A DNA stretch of 34,308 nt from Methanobrevibacter sp. (GCA_017652345.1 JAGCBE010000371.1:1-34308), one strand, 5' to 3'; numbered from the stretch's first letter, positions 15,533 to 26,904 are shown. Notes: a model not told the origin generated them from the sequence alone. Program-made: numbers and translations.

Positions 15533-15560
15533 TTTACATTTAAAAGTAGATTAGTATAAA
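15533..15560 (+). promoter_or_regulatory. Promoter TTTACA-N16-TATAAA
   Basis: -35 TTTACA at 15533-15538, -10 TATAAA(T) at 15555-15560, 16-bp spacer, start near 15567. Immediately followed by a structured RNA and then the gene at 15679. Confidence 0.8.
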
Positions 15561-15566
15561 TAATGT

Positions 15567-15657
15567 ATCCTTGAAAATGGATGTCAAAGAGCTACTCGTA
15601 TTAGTCTCTTAGGATCTATATACGAGATGGATCTTAAGTGACTGAGTAGCTTTTTTT
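15567..15657 (+). ncRNA. Short structured RNA/attenuator with alternative pairings
   Basis: From the predicted start: ATCC/GGAT hairpin (15567-15582), then an 8-bp stem AGCTACTC/GAGTAGCT (15590-15597 with 15644-15651) stacked on a 14-nt arm pair (15603-15616 with 15630-15643, one mismatch and a G·U), and T7 at 15651-15657. A second helix, CTCGTAT/ATACGAG (15595-15601 with 15620-15626), uses the same 5' bases and excludes the terminator stem. That is the signature of an attenuator or riboswitch for the gene at 15679. It could also be a free 90-nt sRNA. Confidence 0.7.
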
Positions 15658-15678
15658 ATTTCTATAAATTTCATACTC

Positions 15679-16392
15679 ATGGATCTAAGTAAAAACTATG
15701 TTACAATTCAAGGTCGAATGAGGACCAAATTGAAGTTATCAGGGAATGAATTAATGGTTTATGCCATTATTTATTGATTTTCCCAAACAGAATGACAGAA
15801 ATTCAATGGTAGTTTAGCATATCTAGCAGAACGGGTAGGATGTACTAAACGTAGTATCCAAAACTTCTTACAAAATTTATGTAATAAAAATTTAATATGT
15901 AAACAAGAGAAGTTTATTAATTGAGTGAGATTTGTAGAATATGGAATAATTAATGACGTACAGGATTTCATGGGTATAGAAAAAATTTCGACGGGGGGAG
16001 TCGAAAAATCTTCCACTAATAATATAGAGCTATATAATATAGAAAATAATAGTATAACTACTAAAGAAAATAAAAGCAACGAAGAAATTAATTTATTAAT
16101 AGAGAATCTTAAGGCAATCTGTGACGAAAATGGTGTAGCATACGATCATACTAGAGATAGACAATTTGCTAGACATATACTTACAGCTAAAGATTATGGC
16201 GAATTTTGTGCGAAAATAGGGCAAAATAGACTCGAATTTTGTGCGAATGTATTAATAGCTAGTATTAAGATTCATTATTGGAAAGGTCCACTGACCGGTC
16301 CGATGAAAATTTACCAGAATTATTCTGAAGTATACAACTTAACAAAATCTAAAGCAATAAAAACACAATCTATAAATTTATGATCTTTATAA
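15679..16392 (+). CDS. Helix-turn-helix replication/regulatory protein
   Basis: 237 aa. The N-terminal 90 residues form a winged helix of the phage replication-organizer kind: LKLSGNELMVYAIIYGFSQ, then GSLAYLAERVGCTKRSIQNFLQNLCNKNLI with a clear HTH (AERVGCTKRSIQNFL). The C-terminal half is helical and could recruit a helicase. The middle is low-complexity (about 110-150). Since no polymerase or helicase gene is seen, it may steer host replication proteins. It follows an attenuator-like RNA. Confidence 0.65.
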
Positions 16393-16407
16393 TTTATTGT
16401 TTACATT

Positions 16408-16770
16408 ATGGAAAACTGAATAAAAGAATATCAACAAATTTGTGTTATTACTAAAAAAGATGGATCTGTAATTCAAACAACTGCTAGTTTAGAGGTTTTA
16501 GAAAAGATGATTAATGATGGACCACAGATGTTAAGGTTCTGAGATGAGTTAGTTAATAGATATGAAATCATCTGAGTGAAAAAACAACAGATTAATTGAT
16601 TAGATGCTTATATAGCAAATATAACAGATACTACGGTAAAACAAAGAATGAGAGATATAATTAAAGAAAGAGAATCTAAAAATTTAAAGACAAATGGAGT
16701 TAATCATTTGATTCAAATATACACTGATCGTTTTTGAGAAATAAGCAACGAAGAATCCCAAGAATGATAA
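16408..16770 (+). CDS. 120-aa hypothetical protein
   Basis: Starts 15 nt after the previous stop. Short β-region (QICVITKKDGSVIQTTASLEVLEKM) then helices; ends with acidic tail and a TGA-glycine before TAA. Contains GAATCCCAAG near its end. No family recognised. Last gene before a 170-nt gap and the late promoter. Confidence 0.55.
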
Positions 16771-16939
16771 ATTATAAGCTCTTGATATTTAGATCAAAAT
16801 CTAGCATTTCAGGTCTAATAAGTAATTAGTGTTTCAGCTCATAAAAACTTAAGAAAAAAATTAAAATAATAAGTGTTTACTTTTTCCGAAGAAGTAGTAT
16901 AAAGAATATGATCTTTTATCTGTAAAAGGTACAGGATGG
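16771..16939 (+). promoter_or_regulatory. Late promoter region; promoter TTTACT-N16-TATAAA
   Basis: -35 TTTACT at 16876-16881, -10 TATAAA at 16898-16903, 16-bp spacer, start near 16910, about 30 nt before the first packaging gene. A weak TAGAT-CAAA-ATCTA hairpin lies at 16790-16803 but has no U-run. The 15-mer GTAATTAGTGTTTCA here (near 16820) also occurs just after the terminator near 2054. Confidence 0.7.
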
Positions 16940-17188
16940 ATGTTAAGGAATAGATGATGAAAAATTCTGTTGACTGAAGAGCACAGGGCGAAGATTTGTC
17001 TAGACCTTATATGTGAATTTCTACATTTACGACCCGATAATTGTGTTAACAAGAATAATATGTGTGTTAAGGATTACAGTTTACAGCAATTTCAGAGTTG
17101 GGTTGGTAAAAAGATTCCGTACAATCCTAGAAATAAGAAGGATGAGCAGAGAAAAAGGCTTTTAGATCAGGAGGATGAAGATGTATAG
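16940..17188 (+). CDS. 82-aa hypothetical protein upstream of terminase
   Basis: Starts MLRNRGGKILLTEEHRAKI, two TGA-glycines in the first seven codons, so a standard-code reading would miss the start. Helical, with four Cys/His-like positions (C…C, HL) and a Lys/Arg-rich end. Its stop overlaps the small terminase start. Could be a packaging accessory. Family unknown. An ATG at 16936 is out of frame and stops after five codons. Confidence 0.55.
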
Positions 17189-17696
17189 GGATGGTACTAC
17201 TGTATGAGAACTAAACAGAATGGAGGAAGAAAAATTCCGCAAAAACATGGATGAACATTTTCTTGAAGGAAAACCATTGAAATACAAACAAAGTATGTGT
17301 CGTAATTATCAGCGTTGAACAATAGAACAGCGTAAAAAACAAGCTGAGGTTTTTAGATATTTTTTAAATCATCCTAATGAGACTTATGCGTCTATCGAAA
17401 GAAAATTTTGATGTAAAAAAAATTATATCTCTTATCTTTTAAATAGGTATCCTAAATTAAAGATGAAATTAGTAGAAAACAGGGAAAAAGAAATCCTCAA
17501 TATGTATGAGGATGTTTTGTATGACATTGCAGAGATTACTGCAAGAAATGTTAAAGCTTATAAGGAATCAGATCAACAGCTTAGGACTAACGAGCTAAAA
17601 GATCTTTCTTCTATAGCTAAAGACACTAATGAAAGAAAGAATTTAATGGAAGGTAAACCAACGGAGAATCAAAATATTACTATTAACATCAGCTAA
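17181..17696 (+). CDS. Terminase small subunit-like protein
   Basis: 171 aa under code 25; the longer start is chosen because it overlaps the upstream stop. A helix-turn-helix (ASIERKFGCKKNYISYLLNRYPKL, about 71-94) is followed by a long helical oligomerisation region and an acidic tail ending in NQNITINIS, typical of small terminases with a C-terminal β-strand. Small terminases recognise phage DNA and regulate the motor. It directly precedes the large subunit with TAATG overlap. Confidence 0.68.
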
Positions 17697-19045
17697 TGGA
17701 TATAGATATCAAACTAACAGAGAATCAGAAAAAAGCCATGGCTGCTCTTCAAGATGCTGTACATACAGCTATTGGATATGGTGGTTGAGCTTGAGGAGGT
17801 AAATCATATTTGTGAGTTATCTGGGTTTGGTTGATGTGTATTAAATATCCTGGTGTTAGATTTGCTCTAGTCAGGGATACGATTAAGAATCTGAAGAATA
17901 CAACAGTTGTTTCATTAGAAAAATTCTATAATGATTACAATATTCCTGAAGAGCTTAGATGAAAGCTTTCAGAACAGAAATCATTGATTACATTTAAGAA
18001 TTGAAGTACTATTCTTTTATTAGAATGATGTTATTATCCATCAGATCCATTATATAACAGATTTTGATCTTTAGAACTTACGTGAGCATTTGTAGAAGAA
18101 TCAGCTGAAGTTCCATTAGATGCTATTAAGATTCTTACAACCAGAGTTTGAAGATATAAAAATGAGCAATATGGTATATTAGGAAAAGTATTAGAGACCT
18201 TTAACCCTAATCCATGACATGTTTATGAAAGATATTATCAATGAAAACATCCAGCTGGTAATAAAGCTATATTCATTGAAGCATTGGTTTATTCCAATAA
18301 CTTTATGGATAAATGATATATAGAGAATCTTGAAAATGCAGATGAAGCTATCAAGAAAAGATTGTTATATGGACAATGGGACTTTGAAGATGATACTTGG
18401 ATGTTATTTAAGAAGAAAGATATTGATAATTTATTTACAAATGAACAAAAATGATCAAAATACTATGTTGTAGCAGATGTAGCTAGATTTGGAAAAGATA
18501 CTACAAGAATAAGTCTATGGAAATGAAACACACGAAAGAAAATTTGGACTTATAAGAAAAACACAGTAACAGAAGCTATAGATAGTATTTTGTTTATTGC
18601 TGGTCAGTATGATGTAGATCATAGGGATATAATTATCGATTCTGATTGAGTTGGTTGAGGTGTTGTTGATGGAATTAGTTATTGTACATGATTTATAAAT
18701 AATGCTTCACCTATAGTTACATGATCTAAACAGAATTATGCTAATCTTAAATCTCAGTGTGCGTTTGAGTTAAAAAGAAAGATAGAAAATGGTGAAATTG
18801 CTATAGATTGGGACCATAATAATAAAGATCAAGATTGGCATGATTTACAACAAGAATTACTTAATACATATATTGATGAAAAAAGTTTAGATGGAAAAAC
18901 AAAAATAGAATCTAAAGATAAAATGAAAGAAAGAATTTGAAGGAGTCCCGATTTATTAGACACAATGATAATGAGGATGTATCCAGAACTTAGAGGAGAA
19001 ACTATGGATATAGTAACCGATTATTTATATGCTATAGATAGATAA
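17696..19045 (+). CDS. Terminase large subunit
   Basis: 449 aa, usual length. Walker A GGAGGGKS at 30-37, with Gly31 and Gly33 encoded by TGA; Walker B LTGAFVEESAEVP with Glu134-Glu135; coupling motif TFNPNP region near 170. The RNase H-like nuclease domain begins VADVARFGKDTT with Asp261, then IIIDSDGVGGGVVD, and a late LLDTMIM Asp. It packages DNA by ATP hydrolysis and cuts it. This gene is the clearest proof that TGA means glycine here. Nineteen or so TGA codons by hand count. Confidence 0.95.
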
Positions 19046-20974
19046 ATGAAAAAGATTCAATTAACTGATGAACTCAGGAAAAAGATCTTAGGTGAGTATT
19101 CTCATGGATGGGAAGCTAACAGAAGTAAGAATGCACTTTTTGATTCACAGCAAGACTTATTTGCAACAAAAAAGAGTGATGAATTATTAAAAAGTAATCT
19201 TTTCCGAAGTATTAAAAGAACAATACAAGCTACATGTATTATTAATGAACCAGATGTATCTTGGGAAGATACAGATCATATATTCCAACAAGAAGCAAGA
19301 AATTTCAGCAAAATGTATAAATATGATTACATAAATAATCAATGGGATTTTGATAAATATATGTGAATAGATGATGTATGTAAATATGGTAAATTTGTTC
19401 AATTGTTTTGTTGATGGGATAAAGATAAAAAAGTACCTATTATTGAGAGAATAGATCCAAGGTTTGTATATCCATATAATGATTGATCTATTTTAGTTAA
19501 AGATTATCCATTCTTCTGATTTGATAGAATAATATCTAAAGAAGAGGTAGAGCAATTAGGAGTTAAAAAAGAATGGATTGAAAGAATAATTAACAATTAT
19601 GATGAATATATTGCTTGATTAAAAAATGAATCAGCTTTTTATAGAAATATTGGGGATTTCTATAATCCTGAATCAGGAATGGTAACAATTCATTATCATT
19701 ATACGAAAATTGATGGACTTTATTATTTAGTTCTTATGTTATCTGATGTTATAATCGATATTAAGGATATTCCAGAGACTAAAGGAAAGAGAATACCAAT
19801 TGCAGTTACAGGATTTGCTTATAATTCAGCTGATCGATGGTGAGAATCACTTGTAGATATAATAGAAGATTCCCATAGAACAGAGCAATTATTGCTTAAT
19901 CTATATAAAATCAAGGTTACTAGAGAAGCTACTTGATGAAATATCTTCATTGATGAAGAGATCTTCATGAAAAATCGTCAAGCTCTTAAGAATCAGAGTA
20001 TTAAGAACAGATGGTTCCCAGTTAAGATGAGAGATATTACAAAACCTATTAACTCAATGGTGTATGAATTACCTCAAACACAAGTCTCAAGTGATATTTA
20101 TAACTCACTTACGATGGTTAAGAATAAAGCAATGGCTGAATCATTTGCTAATGCTTCTTCTCAATGATTATGACTTAGTGAAAATTCTAATCCAAATACA
20201 GCTACTCAGAGTAAGATTCAGAAGATTAATGCTAATATGATGACAACTCTTCAAAATAGTATAATTTCTTACTGAAGTAGAGATTTTGCATGGTTGTATA
20301 GAGAATTTATACTTTATTGGTGGAGATGAACATCTGAAAAAGTACTTAGAAATGCAGCTAATTGATTAAGTTGAACTTATGATAGATTAACACCTAAAAA
20401 GATAAGATGAAACTTCAATATTGTTATTGAAGATGTTATATTAAAGCAAATAGATTATGAAGAACAGAAAAAAGCTTATACAGAACAATATAATATGTTA
20501 GTAAATGATCCAAATACACCAGCTTTTCTTCTTAGAAATATCAGAAAATCGATAAATTATTTTAATTGAATGGATGAGAATCAGATAGATTCAGTAAATG
20601 AGTTAGATATAGAAGAATATCAATGTAAACAAGATCTATTAATGTTAAACGAGAATCAAAATATCTATATTCCAGTTGATTGTAATCTTCAAATGAGATT
20701 ATGGTATTATAACAAAGCAAAAGACACAGAAGCAAAAGATAGAGCAATTGAAGCTTTGAAATATATAGCTTCTCAAAATCTAGTACAACAAAATGTGTCT
20801 ATGTGACAACCACAACAACCACAAATGGAGTGATGATTTCCTGGACAGGACCAAGAAGCTATGGCTTGAATGAATAATCAACCCACACCTAAACAACCTA
20901 AAATTGAGAATCCATTAACTGAAGCACAAAAGGAACAGCAAATGTTACAAGTTAACTGAATGCAATCTATATAG
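19046..20974 (+). CDS. Portal protein
   Basis: 642 aa, following the terminase directly. α/β with long helices; the centre has EDSHRTEQLLLNLYKIKVTRE, a stem-helix-like segment, and a Gln/Pro/Gly-rich disordered tail (QPQQPQMEGG). Size, position after terminase and before scaffold/capsid, and this tail fit a podovirus-type portal ring. Several glycines in the tail are TGA, so a standard-code reading would lose it. Assignment mainly from gene order. Confidence 0.75.
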
Positions 20975-20997
20975 TTTTTAAATTCTAATATATTACT

Positions 20998-21399
20998 ATG
21001 GCAAAAAGTAAAGCAAAAGCTAAAGTAGCTAAAGTTACTGAAAAAAAAGAGGTAGCAGAAGTTACAAAAGCAAAAGAAGTAGCTGATATTACTCCAGCAA
21101 CTCCAGATCTTGATGATAAAGATCAAATCGATAAAGAAATCGAAAAAGTAGAGGAGAAAATGGAACTTTTAGGAAAAGTAAAAGCACCTGTTTTTCAAAA
21201 ATCTTCTTTTATAAAAACAAAAGCTTATAACAGTCCTGTTTGTTTATATGAACTTCCAGAAGATTTAAGAAAGTATTTAACAAACATGGGATTTTGAACT
21301 AATGTTTATGAAAAAGGTGAAGAATGGTTAATTAAGCATTGAGCTGATATGAAAATGATTGAGAAACTTAAGAAATTTATATCAGAACATTATCTATAA
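20998..21399 (+). CDS. 133-aa Lys/Ala-rich protein in the head module
   Basis: The first 45 residues are Lys/Ala/Glu repeats (SKAKAKVAKV), followed by an acidic helix, then a compact domain (NSPVCLYELPEDLRKYLTNMGF). Lies between portal and scaffold. Might be a head decoration or assembly protein. Overlaps the next ATG by one base. Confidence 0.55.
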
Positions 21400-21863
21400 T
21401 GTGGAAGGAGTTAAGGGAAATAAATGAAATGTTTACTCCTTTAAAAGAAAGACAAGTTATAGATGATTCAGATGTGATAAGATATCAAAAAATAAGAACT
21501 GCAAAACAACACTTTAATCTACTAATTGAGAAGTATTTAAAGGAAAAACATATATCTATTGCAGAAATCACAAAAAAGGATATTAATTATCTCGGAAAAA
21601 AGTATAATGAAAAGGATAGGGAAATCCTAATTCAACAAATCATGTATTTTCTGGAAACAAATTTTGGGAAACCATTAAAATGGATTAAAGAAAATAACAT
21701 GTGTGCTTTATTTAAAGAAATTGATAACGATGGATGAATTAACACCGGATCAAAAAAATCTTCTAAAAGATCTTGAAAAGAATGAAGCATTCCAACTTCT
21801 TCAGAAGATGGTTGATGAGATCTTTGATGAGACCAAGAAACAGATAGTAGCACAAGCTGATAA
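21399..21863 (+). CDS. Hypothetical head-module protein with a TGA read-through tail
   Basis: The first 112 residues are a helical, basic protein (MWKELREINEMF…). At 21735-21737 a TGA occurs where the next gene starts (ATGGATGA), the layout of a normal stop-start overlap. Under code 25 the frame instead continues 42 residues, rich in Gly and Ser, to TAA at 21861, overlapping the next gene by 134 nt. Either the tail is real dual coding, or this spot reflects an ancestor that used TGA as a stop. Confidence 0.55.
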
Positions 21864-22023
21864 TTATTCAGCAGTTAAAAGTCATGGTTACACTATTTAT
21901 GAAATTTTATGAGCATTTAATAGTTGATTGAAGACGTATGAAAACATTGTTCATGATGTTGCACACGAGGATGAACTTCAAGAAGCTATAGATGACGTAA
22001 ATAAAAGCGAGGAGGTAGCTTAA
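21730..22023 (+). CDS. 97-aa acidic helical protein
   Basis: MDELTPDQKNLLKDLEKNEAFQLLQKMVDEIFDE…: amphipathic helices, a central GYTIYEILGAFNSGLKTYENI with TGA-glycines, and an acidic end. Sits between portal and scaffold; could be a small head accessory. The first 134 nt are shared with the previous frame. Confidence 0.6.
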
Positions 22024-22104
22024 ATCCTTTTGAGCAGTTGTGACTCGTTAATCCATAATTCTAGTTTGTAGAATACTAGGTTTTATTCTATTACCAATAC
22101 AGCG

Positions 22105-22560
22105 ATGACTGATATTGAGAACATGGAGGACGTTGAAGAGAAAAAAGAGTCCTGATATGCTAAACTTAGAGCTAGCTTAAAAGAGAAGTATGAAGGACAA
22201 ATTAATGATCTTCAAAACCAAGTTGAGCAGTTAAAATCTTCTCATGTAGCTACTAAAAGAAATTTCTTTGAAAGAAGCTTGAAACAAGAAGGTTATGATG
22301 GTGACTTTTCAGATTTTGCGAATAAGTATCAAGACTTAGACGTAGATGAAATGGTTGCTCTTTATAAAGGAATGAATTGAGCTATTAAAAAAGAAGTATC
22401 AGAAGAAGCTCCTAAAGAAGAGAATAATCAATTAGGTAGCAAAAGCGTTCTCTGAACTAATCCTACTGCAACTTCCCAGGAGGAATCAGTAGATAAGATG
22501 GATGGGAAAGCTTATCTCGATTATTTAAAAAGGAATATGTGACAGTTAGGATTAGGATAA
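22105..22560 (+). CDS. Scaffold-like protein
   Basis: 151 aa, acidic and strongly coiled coil (about residues 20-55: LKEKYEGQINDLQNQVEQL), directly upstream of the major capsid gene. This is the classic position and composition of a capsid scaffold. An 81-nt gap before it contains ATTCTA-GTTTG-TAGAAT hairpin (22058-22074). Function from position and structure only. Confidence 0.65.
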
Positions 22561-22587
22561 TTTATTTCTATTTAATCCTATTTTAAA

Positions 22588-23625
22588 ATGCCTAATACTG
22601 TTTACGCAACTAACACTATAGGAACTACTTATAACTCAGGAGTAACTACTAATGTTAATAATCCTGGAAACAGTAATTCCTTCTCTCAAACAGATTTCCT
22701 TGAAACTCTTTTGAGAAAATCATTCTTAGAGAATGGTGAACCATCTACTGTATTTATGCAGCTTTGAGAAGAACCAGTTTCACAAAGAGGTTATAAATCA
22801 GTTACATGGCCTAGATTAAATCCAATGAAAACTTCTCTTACAGAAGCTACATTGACAGAATGAGTAATTCCTGATGGACACGACAATGTTGTAACTACAA
22901 TTACAGCTACTCCTAAACTTCTTGGAGATTATACTAAAATCACTGATGTTCTAGATATGGAAACATTACTAGATATCATAGCTAGACAAGGAGTTGAATT
23001 ATCTCATAATGCAAAAAGAATCATAGATGAACAAATCCAAGCTGTTCTTATGGCTGATGCAAGTGTACCTGTAATCTATGCAGGATCTGCTACAGCTAGA
23101 AATGCTTTAGGACCAAATGATACTGTTGATATGTGATTAGTATTGAATGCTATCACTTACTTAACTTCTCAAGGAGTTACAAGTGAAAGATTCAAGGTAT
23201 TAATGCATCCAAATTCATTCAGAGATTTCTGTGATTCATCTTCTACTAATACTTGGGTTAATAAAGTAATCTACGATAACTTCAAAGGAATTCAAGATGG
23301 ATATGTAACATCTATTGAAAACTTCGATATTTATCTATCTGCTAATATTAAACCAGTTTCTGTAGAACCAGCTGGAGGTGGAGATAACTTCAATATGTAT
23401 CCTTGTTATGCTTTAAGAAAAGGAGCATACGGAATCACATCTTTAAGTTCTCTTCAGACTTACTATAAAGGATTTGGTTCTGCTGGTATTGCTGATCCAT
23501 TAAATCAAATTGCTACAATTTGATGGAAAGCTTACTTCGGATGTGCTGTTCTTAATCCTTTCTTCATCGTTAGAATGGAAGCTAGAACAAAGACAGATTA
23601 CGAATGGCAAAAAGCAATCGACTAG
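22588..23625 (+). CDS. Major capsid protein, N4-gp56 family
   Basis: 345 aa. KSVTWPRLNPMKTSLTEATL, then TEGVIPDG and LLGDYTKITDVLDM, matches the E-loop and first strands of N4 gp56-type HK97-fold capsid proteins, and the domain order and length fit. Only 4 of about 26 glycines use TGA (hand count), against about three-quarters in the nozzle-like gene downstream, which suggests selection on this abundant protein. A hairpin with GAAA loop follows the stop. Confidence 0.82.
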
Positions 23626-23637
23626 AATACTTATACA

Positions 23638-23663
23638 CTATAGGCTGGGAAACCAGCTTATAG
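23638..23663 (+). other. Strong hairpin with GAAA tetraloop after the capsid gene
   Basis: CTATAGGCTGG (23638-23648), GAAA loop, CCAGCTTATAG (23653-23663): 11 pairs with one G·U. No U-run follows, so not an ordinary terminator. It may stabilise the capsid mRNA's 3' end or be an RNase site. Confidence 0.6.
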
Positions 23664-23694
23664 TAATAAATATTTTAATCTTATAATCTAGACC

Positions 23695-24459
23695 ATGGCT
23701 ACAGTAAAAGATAGAATCGATAATTGGGCAACATTAGAAATAAGGTGAGATACCCAAATCAACTATAATATAGTATTAAAGTGGTATAATAAGTGATTAC
23801 ATATTTTCCAAAAATATCTATTAGAATATGCTTCTGGTTTATTGAATACTTCTGTTAGATTTAATAATATAGTAAAATGACAGGATGAATATGAATTTCC
23901 ACTATGAATTCAAAATGTGGAAGATTTTTATAGTATTATTCAATTAAGAGTAGCTTATAAATTAGACAAATATTGACAACCTGTGTACAAAGTTTGTCGT
24001 CCTATAGATTTCGGAGAGTATAATATCAGACCATTAAAAAATATACCAAACACTGGTGATGTAGAAATACAAGGAGGACAACAGATTTGAGAACCAGCTC
24101 TTTGGAAAAGAATATCAATGGAAAATCCTAGATATGTATTTATAAATAAGAATAAAATTAAAATCTTTCCAACTCCAATAGAAAATGTTTCTATGTGAAT
24201 GTCATTAGCTTATAATTTCATGGAAAAACCAGTTGAATTAAATACTGATGAAAATACTTTGAATTTACCTTGGTATTTCTTTGATGTAATAGATGATTAT
24301 ATGAGTTATATGTTATATTTAAAAGAGAATCCAGAGATAGCTGAACCATATTTACAAACCTTCCAAACTACTCTTCATGATAATATATATTGATTAAATC
24401 GTGACCAAAGAGCTTCAGAAGAGAATTTTGCTAATTTATCTTATTTTTATAAGTGATAA
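23695..24459 (+). CDS. Head-tail adaptor-like protein (T7 gp11-like)
   Basis: 254 aa. Helical N-terminus, mid β-rich part (NPRYVFINKNKIKIFPTP) and helical end (LPWYFFDVIDDYMSYMLYLKE), resembling podovirus adaptor/tail tube A proteins in which a strand-rich middle precedes a helix pair. Follows the capsid gene. The last Gly is TGA just before TAA. The stop overlaps the next ATG. Confidence 0.55.
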
Positions 24460-26252
24460 TGGCTACTTGAGAAAAGAGAATAACGAATCAGATTTCACAA
24501 GTTAGTTGGACAGATTGAACAGCTATGGATGTTTACTACTGAATGGATCATAGTTTTCAATATAGTCAAAATATTAATACAGATGACGAAATGCATTGAA
24601 TTAAGTTATCAACTAAAGCTGTATTTACTCCCTATTATTCAAAATCACAATTAACTAGTCTAGGAAACAACTGAATAGTTGCATTAGATGTTAATTGAAT
24701 GGCTAAACCAACTTATTTTGATGAAACTAACTTCTTAGATGGTTGATCTACATGATGAACGGAACCTAAAGTTGATGAGAATCATCAAGTATGTCCTGGA
24801 GTAGTATTTCAAGATTATTTTTGGTATTCTGTTAGTTGATGAACTGAAAATAAGACAGCAATGGCAGCTGTTAATGTAGCTGTTCATAATAATGTTTATA
24901 TTTGTAGTCCACACGATCATACTGAATCTACAGATGAATCAATCGAAGATCCTACTGATTTGTTATTACCTATGAAATGAGCTGTAACAGCAATTCTCAA
25001 TTATAATAACACAAGATTAGTTGTAGCAGCATGACAAGATATTTGGGTATATTATCCAGAATTAGATATAAATAGTCCGGTTACACATCCTCTTAATCCT
25101 GGGCAATTAGAGGATCATTGAAAGACTTGATGGAAAAAAGTATTAACTTATGAAGATTGAATTACTATTGTATGACTTACTTGTTCCTTTGAATATTTAA
25201 AGGTACGAGCTGTTGATGAATGATGGAATACTAAAGTTTATTACTATCAAGGTAATAATAATCTTAGAAATACATTTGTATATAACTTAGTAGATCTAAG
25301 TTGAGTAAGAGTTACTAGAGTTTATAATGTTAATGGTATAGATTATTACATTTCTAGTATAGATTGAACAGATTGATATGTGGATCTTTATAAACTAGTT
25401 TGAAATACTCCTATTAAATTATTTCAAAAAAGATGATGATTAGATCCGTTAGATATAAATACTAAAGCACCATATTTTGTATGACCTTGTTGATTAAATG
25501 CAGCATATCATAGTTGAAGATTCTTTATTGCTGATTTTTATTGATTATTTCAATTTACTTATAATCCAGAGTGATTTGATAAATGATATATGAAATGGAG
25601 ATTAAAAAAAGAAAGATGAGACACTACTTGAAAACAAGTATATGGTGTATGTGAAAATAAATGAAGGTTATATGTATCAACCGAAGAATGATGTTATGTT
25701 ATGCGAGCTATTGATACTTGAAAACCTCCTATTAATATTACTTCAGCAAAAAGAGCAGAAATAAAAACACGTGATAATCTTTCAGAATCACAAACAGAAC
25801 GAAGATTAGATTGATGATATCAAGAAGATGGAGTTCTAATATCTAGAGAATTTGAGGGAAAGGAATGAGGAACTGTTACAAAAATGTTAGATGAGATAAG
25901 AGTTAATTATGAAATGAATCCATTAACTGAGCATAATGGTGATATAGATATTTATGTAAGTCCTAATAATTTATGGAAAGATTCAGATCCTAGTTGAAAT
26001 AACGATTATTGGTTTAAAGCAATGGAATTAAAACAAAGAAATGCTAAAACTAGAGCAGAAAAATCTAATCAAGTAAATAACTTAGGTGATAATTGAACTT
26101 CTTCGTTTACCTTTGATCGACAAACTATTACTTATGCAATAAAGATTACTAGAGGAACGGAAACACATGCAACTCCAATAGTAAGACAAGTAGATATTAA
26201 ATATCATTGTAAAGATAAAGTAAATAATGTTTATAATCTAAAGAATGAATAA
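24459..26252 (+). CDS. Tail nozzle-like protein (T7 gp12-like)
   Basis: 597 aa, mostly β with Trp/Tyr/Gly-rich repeats spaced 40-60 residues apart, as in β-propeller nozzle proteins of podoviruses. Ends with TPIVRQVDIKYHC, common in such proteins. About 40 of 53 glycines are TGA (hand count), the highest share seen here. Lies between adaptor and late tail genes. No sequence family recognised with certainty. Confidence 0.55.
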
Positions 26253-26893
26253 TGGAACGATTGTTAGAAGATTGACAACATGATTATAGAGCTACTCCTG
26301 GAATGTATCCTATTTCTGATAATAATAGACCTGCTACATATGACCAGTTTATAACTCTAAGGGATACGTTAGTCTTTTCTAATAAATATTATGCAGATAA
26401 AGCATGAAGAAGTTTGATAATAGGAACTAAGTTAGATGGTACTCCTACAGATACGATAGAGATTCGAGAACCAAATATAATGAGTTATAAGATTAAAGCA
26501 GATTGAACAGTAGAAGATGATGGTAGTATATGAAAATATGTAACTACATGATGACATATTAGTCAGAATCCTATCTCTTGTGAGATAATCAAGACAGGTA
26601 GATATAAAATACAACATAAGGAACAGTTCAACAACTTATCTACTACTAGAGTCCATAGTTATGTGTTATTACACCAATTAGACTGAACTACAAAGAGCTT
26701 AGCAGTATTTGATTGGGAATGGGATACACCATGAGAGATTAAGAGACTAACGGCGTTCTGATACAGAGAAATAAACTTATATAAATGAGAATGGTTGGAG
26801 TTAAAAGTAGAAGATAATAATGTGAGTATCATATCGCAGATGGCGTATGACTCTAACTGGTGGCAGGTAGAATATATAGATTTAGCTTATTAA
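26252..26893 (+). CDS. 213-aa tail-associated protein
   Basis: Starts on the A of the upstream TAA. β-rich with a middle IREPNIMSYKIKADGTVEDDGSI, in which asymmetric turns suggest a short tail-spike or collar protein. Several TGA-glycines. Aromatic C-terminus (SNWWQVEYIDLAY). Function from position only. Confidence 0.5.
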
Positions 26894-26904
26894 TATTTAA
26901 TTAA

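Noticed and set aside
15567..15657. Packaging RNA like φ29 pRNA
   Set aside because: Short promoter-driven RNA, but the terminase here is an ordinary two-subunit type and the alternative helices fit attenuation better.
16400..16430. TTTACA just before the ATG at 16408 as a promoter
   Set aside because: No acceptable -10 box at 16 bp; the transcript would start inside the gene.
22024..22104. Promoter in the gap before the scaffold gene
   Set aside because: A TAGAAT is present but the matching -35 (GTTAAT) does not fit the TTTAC box seen elsewhere.
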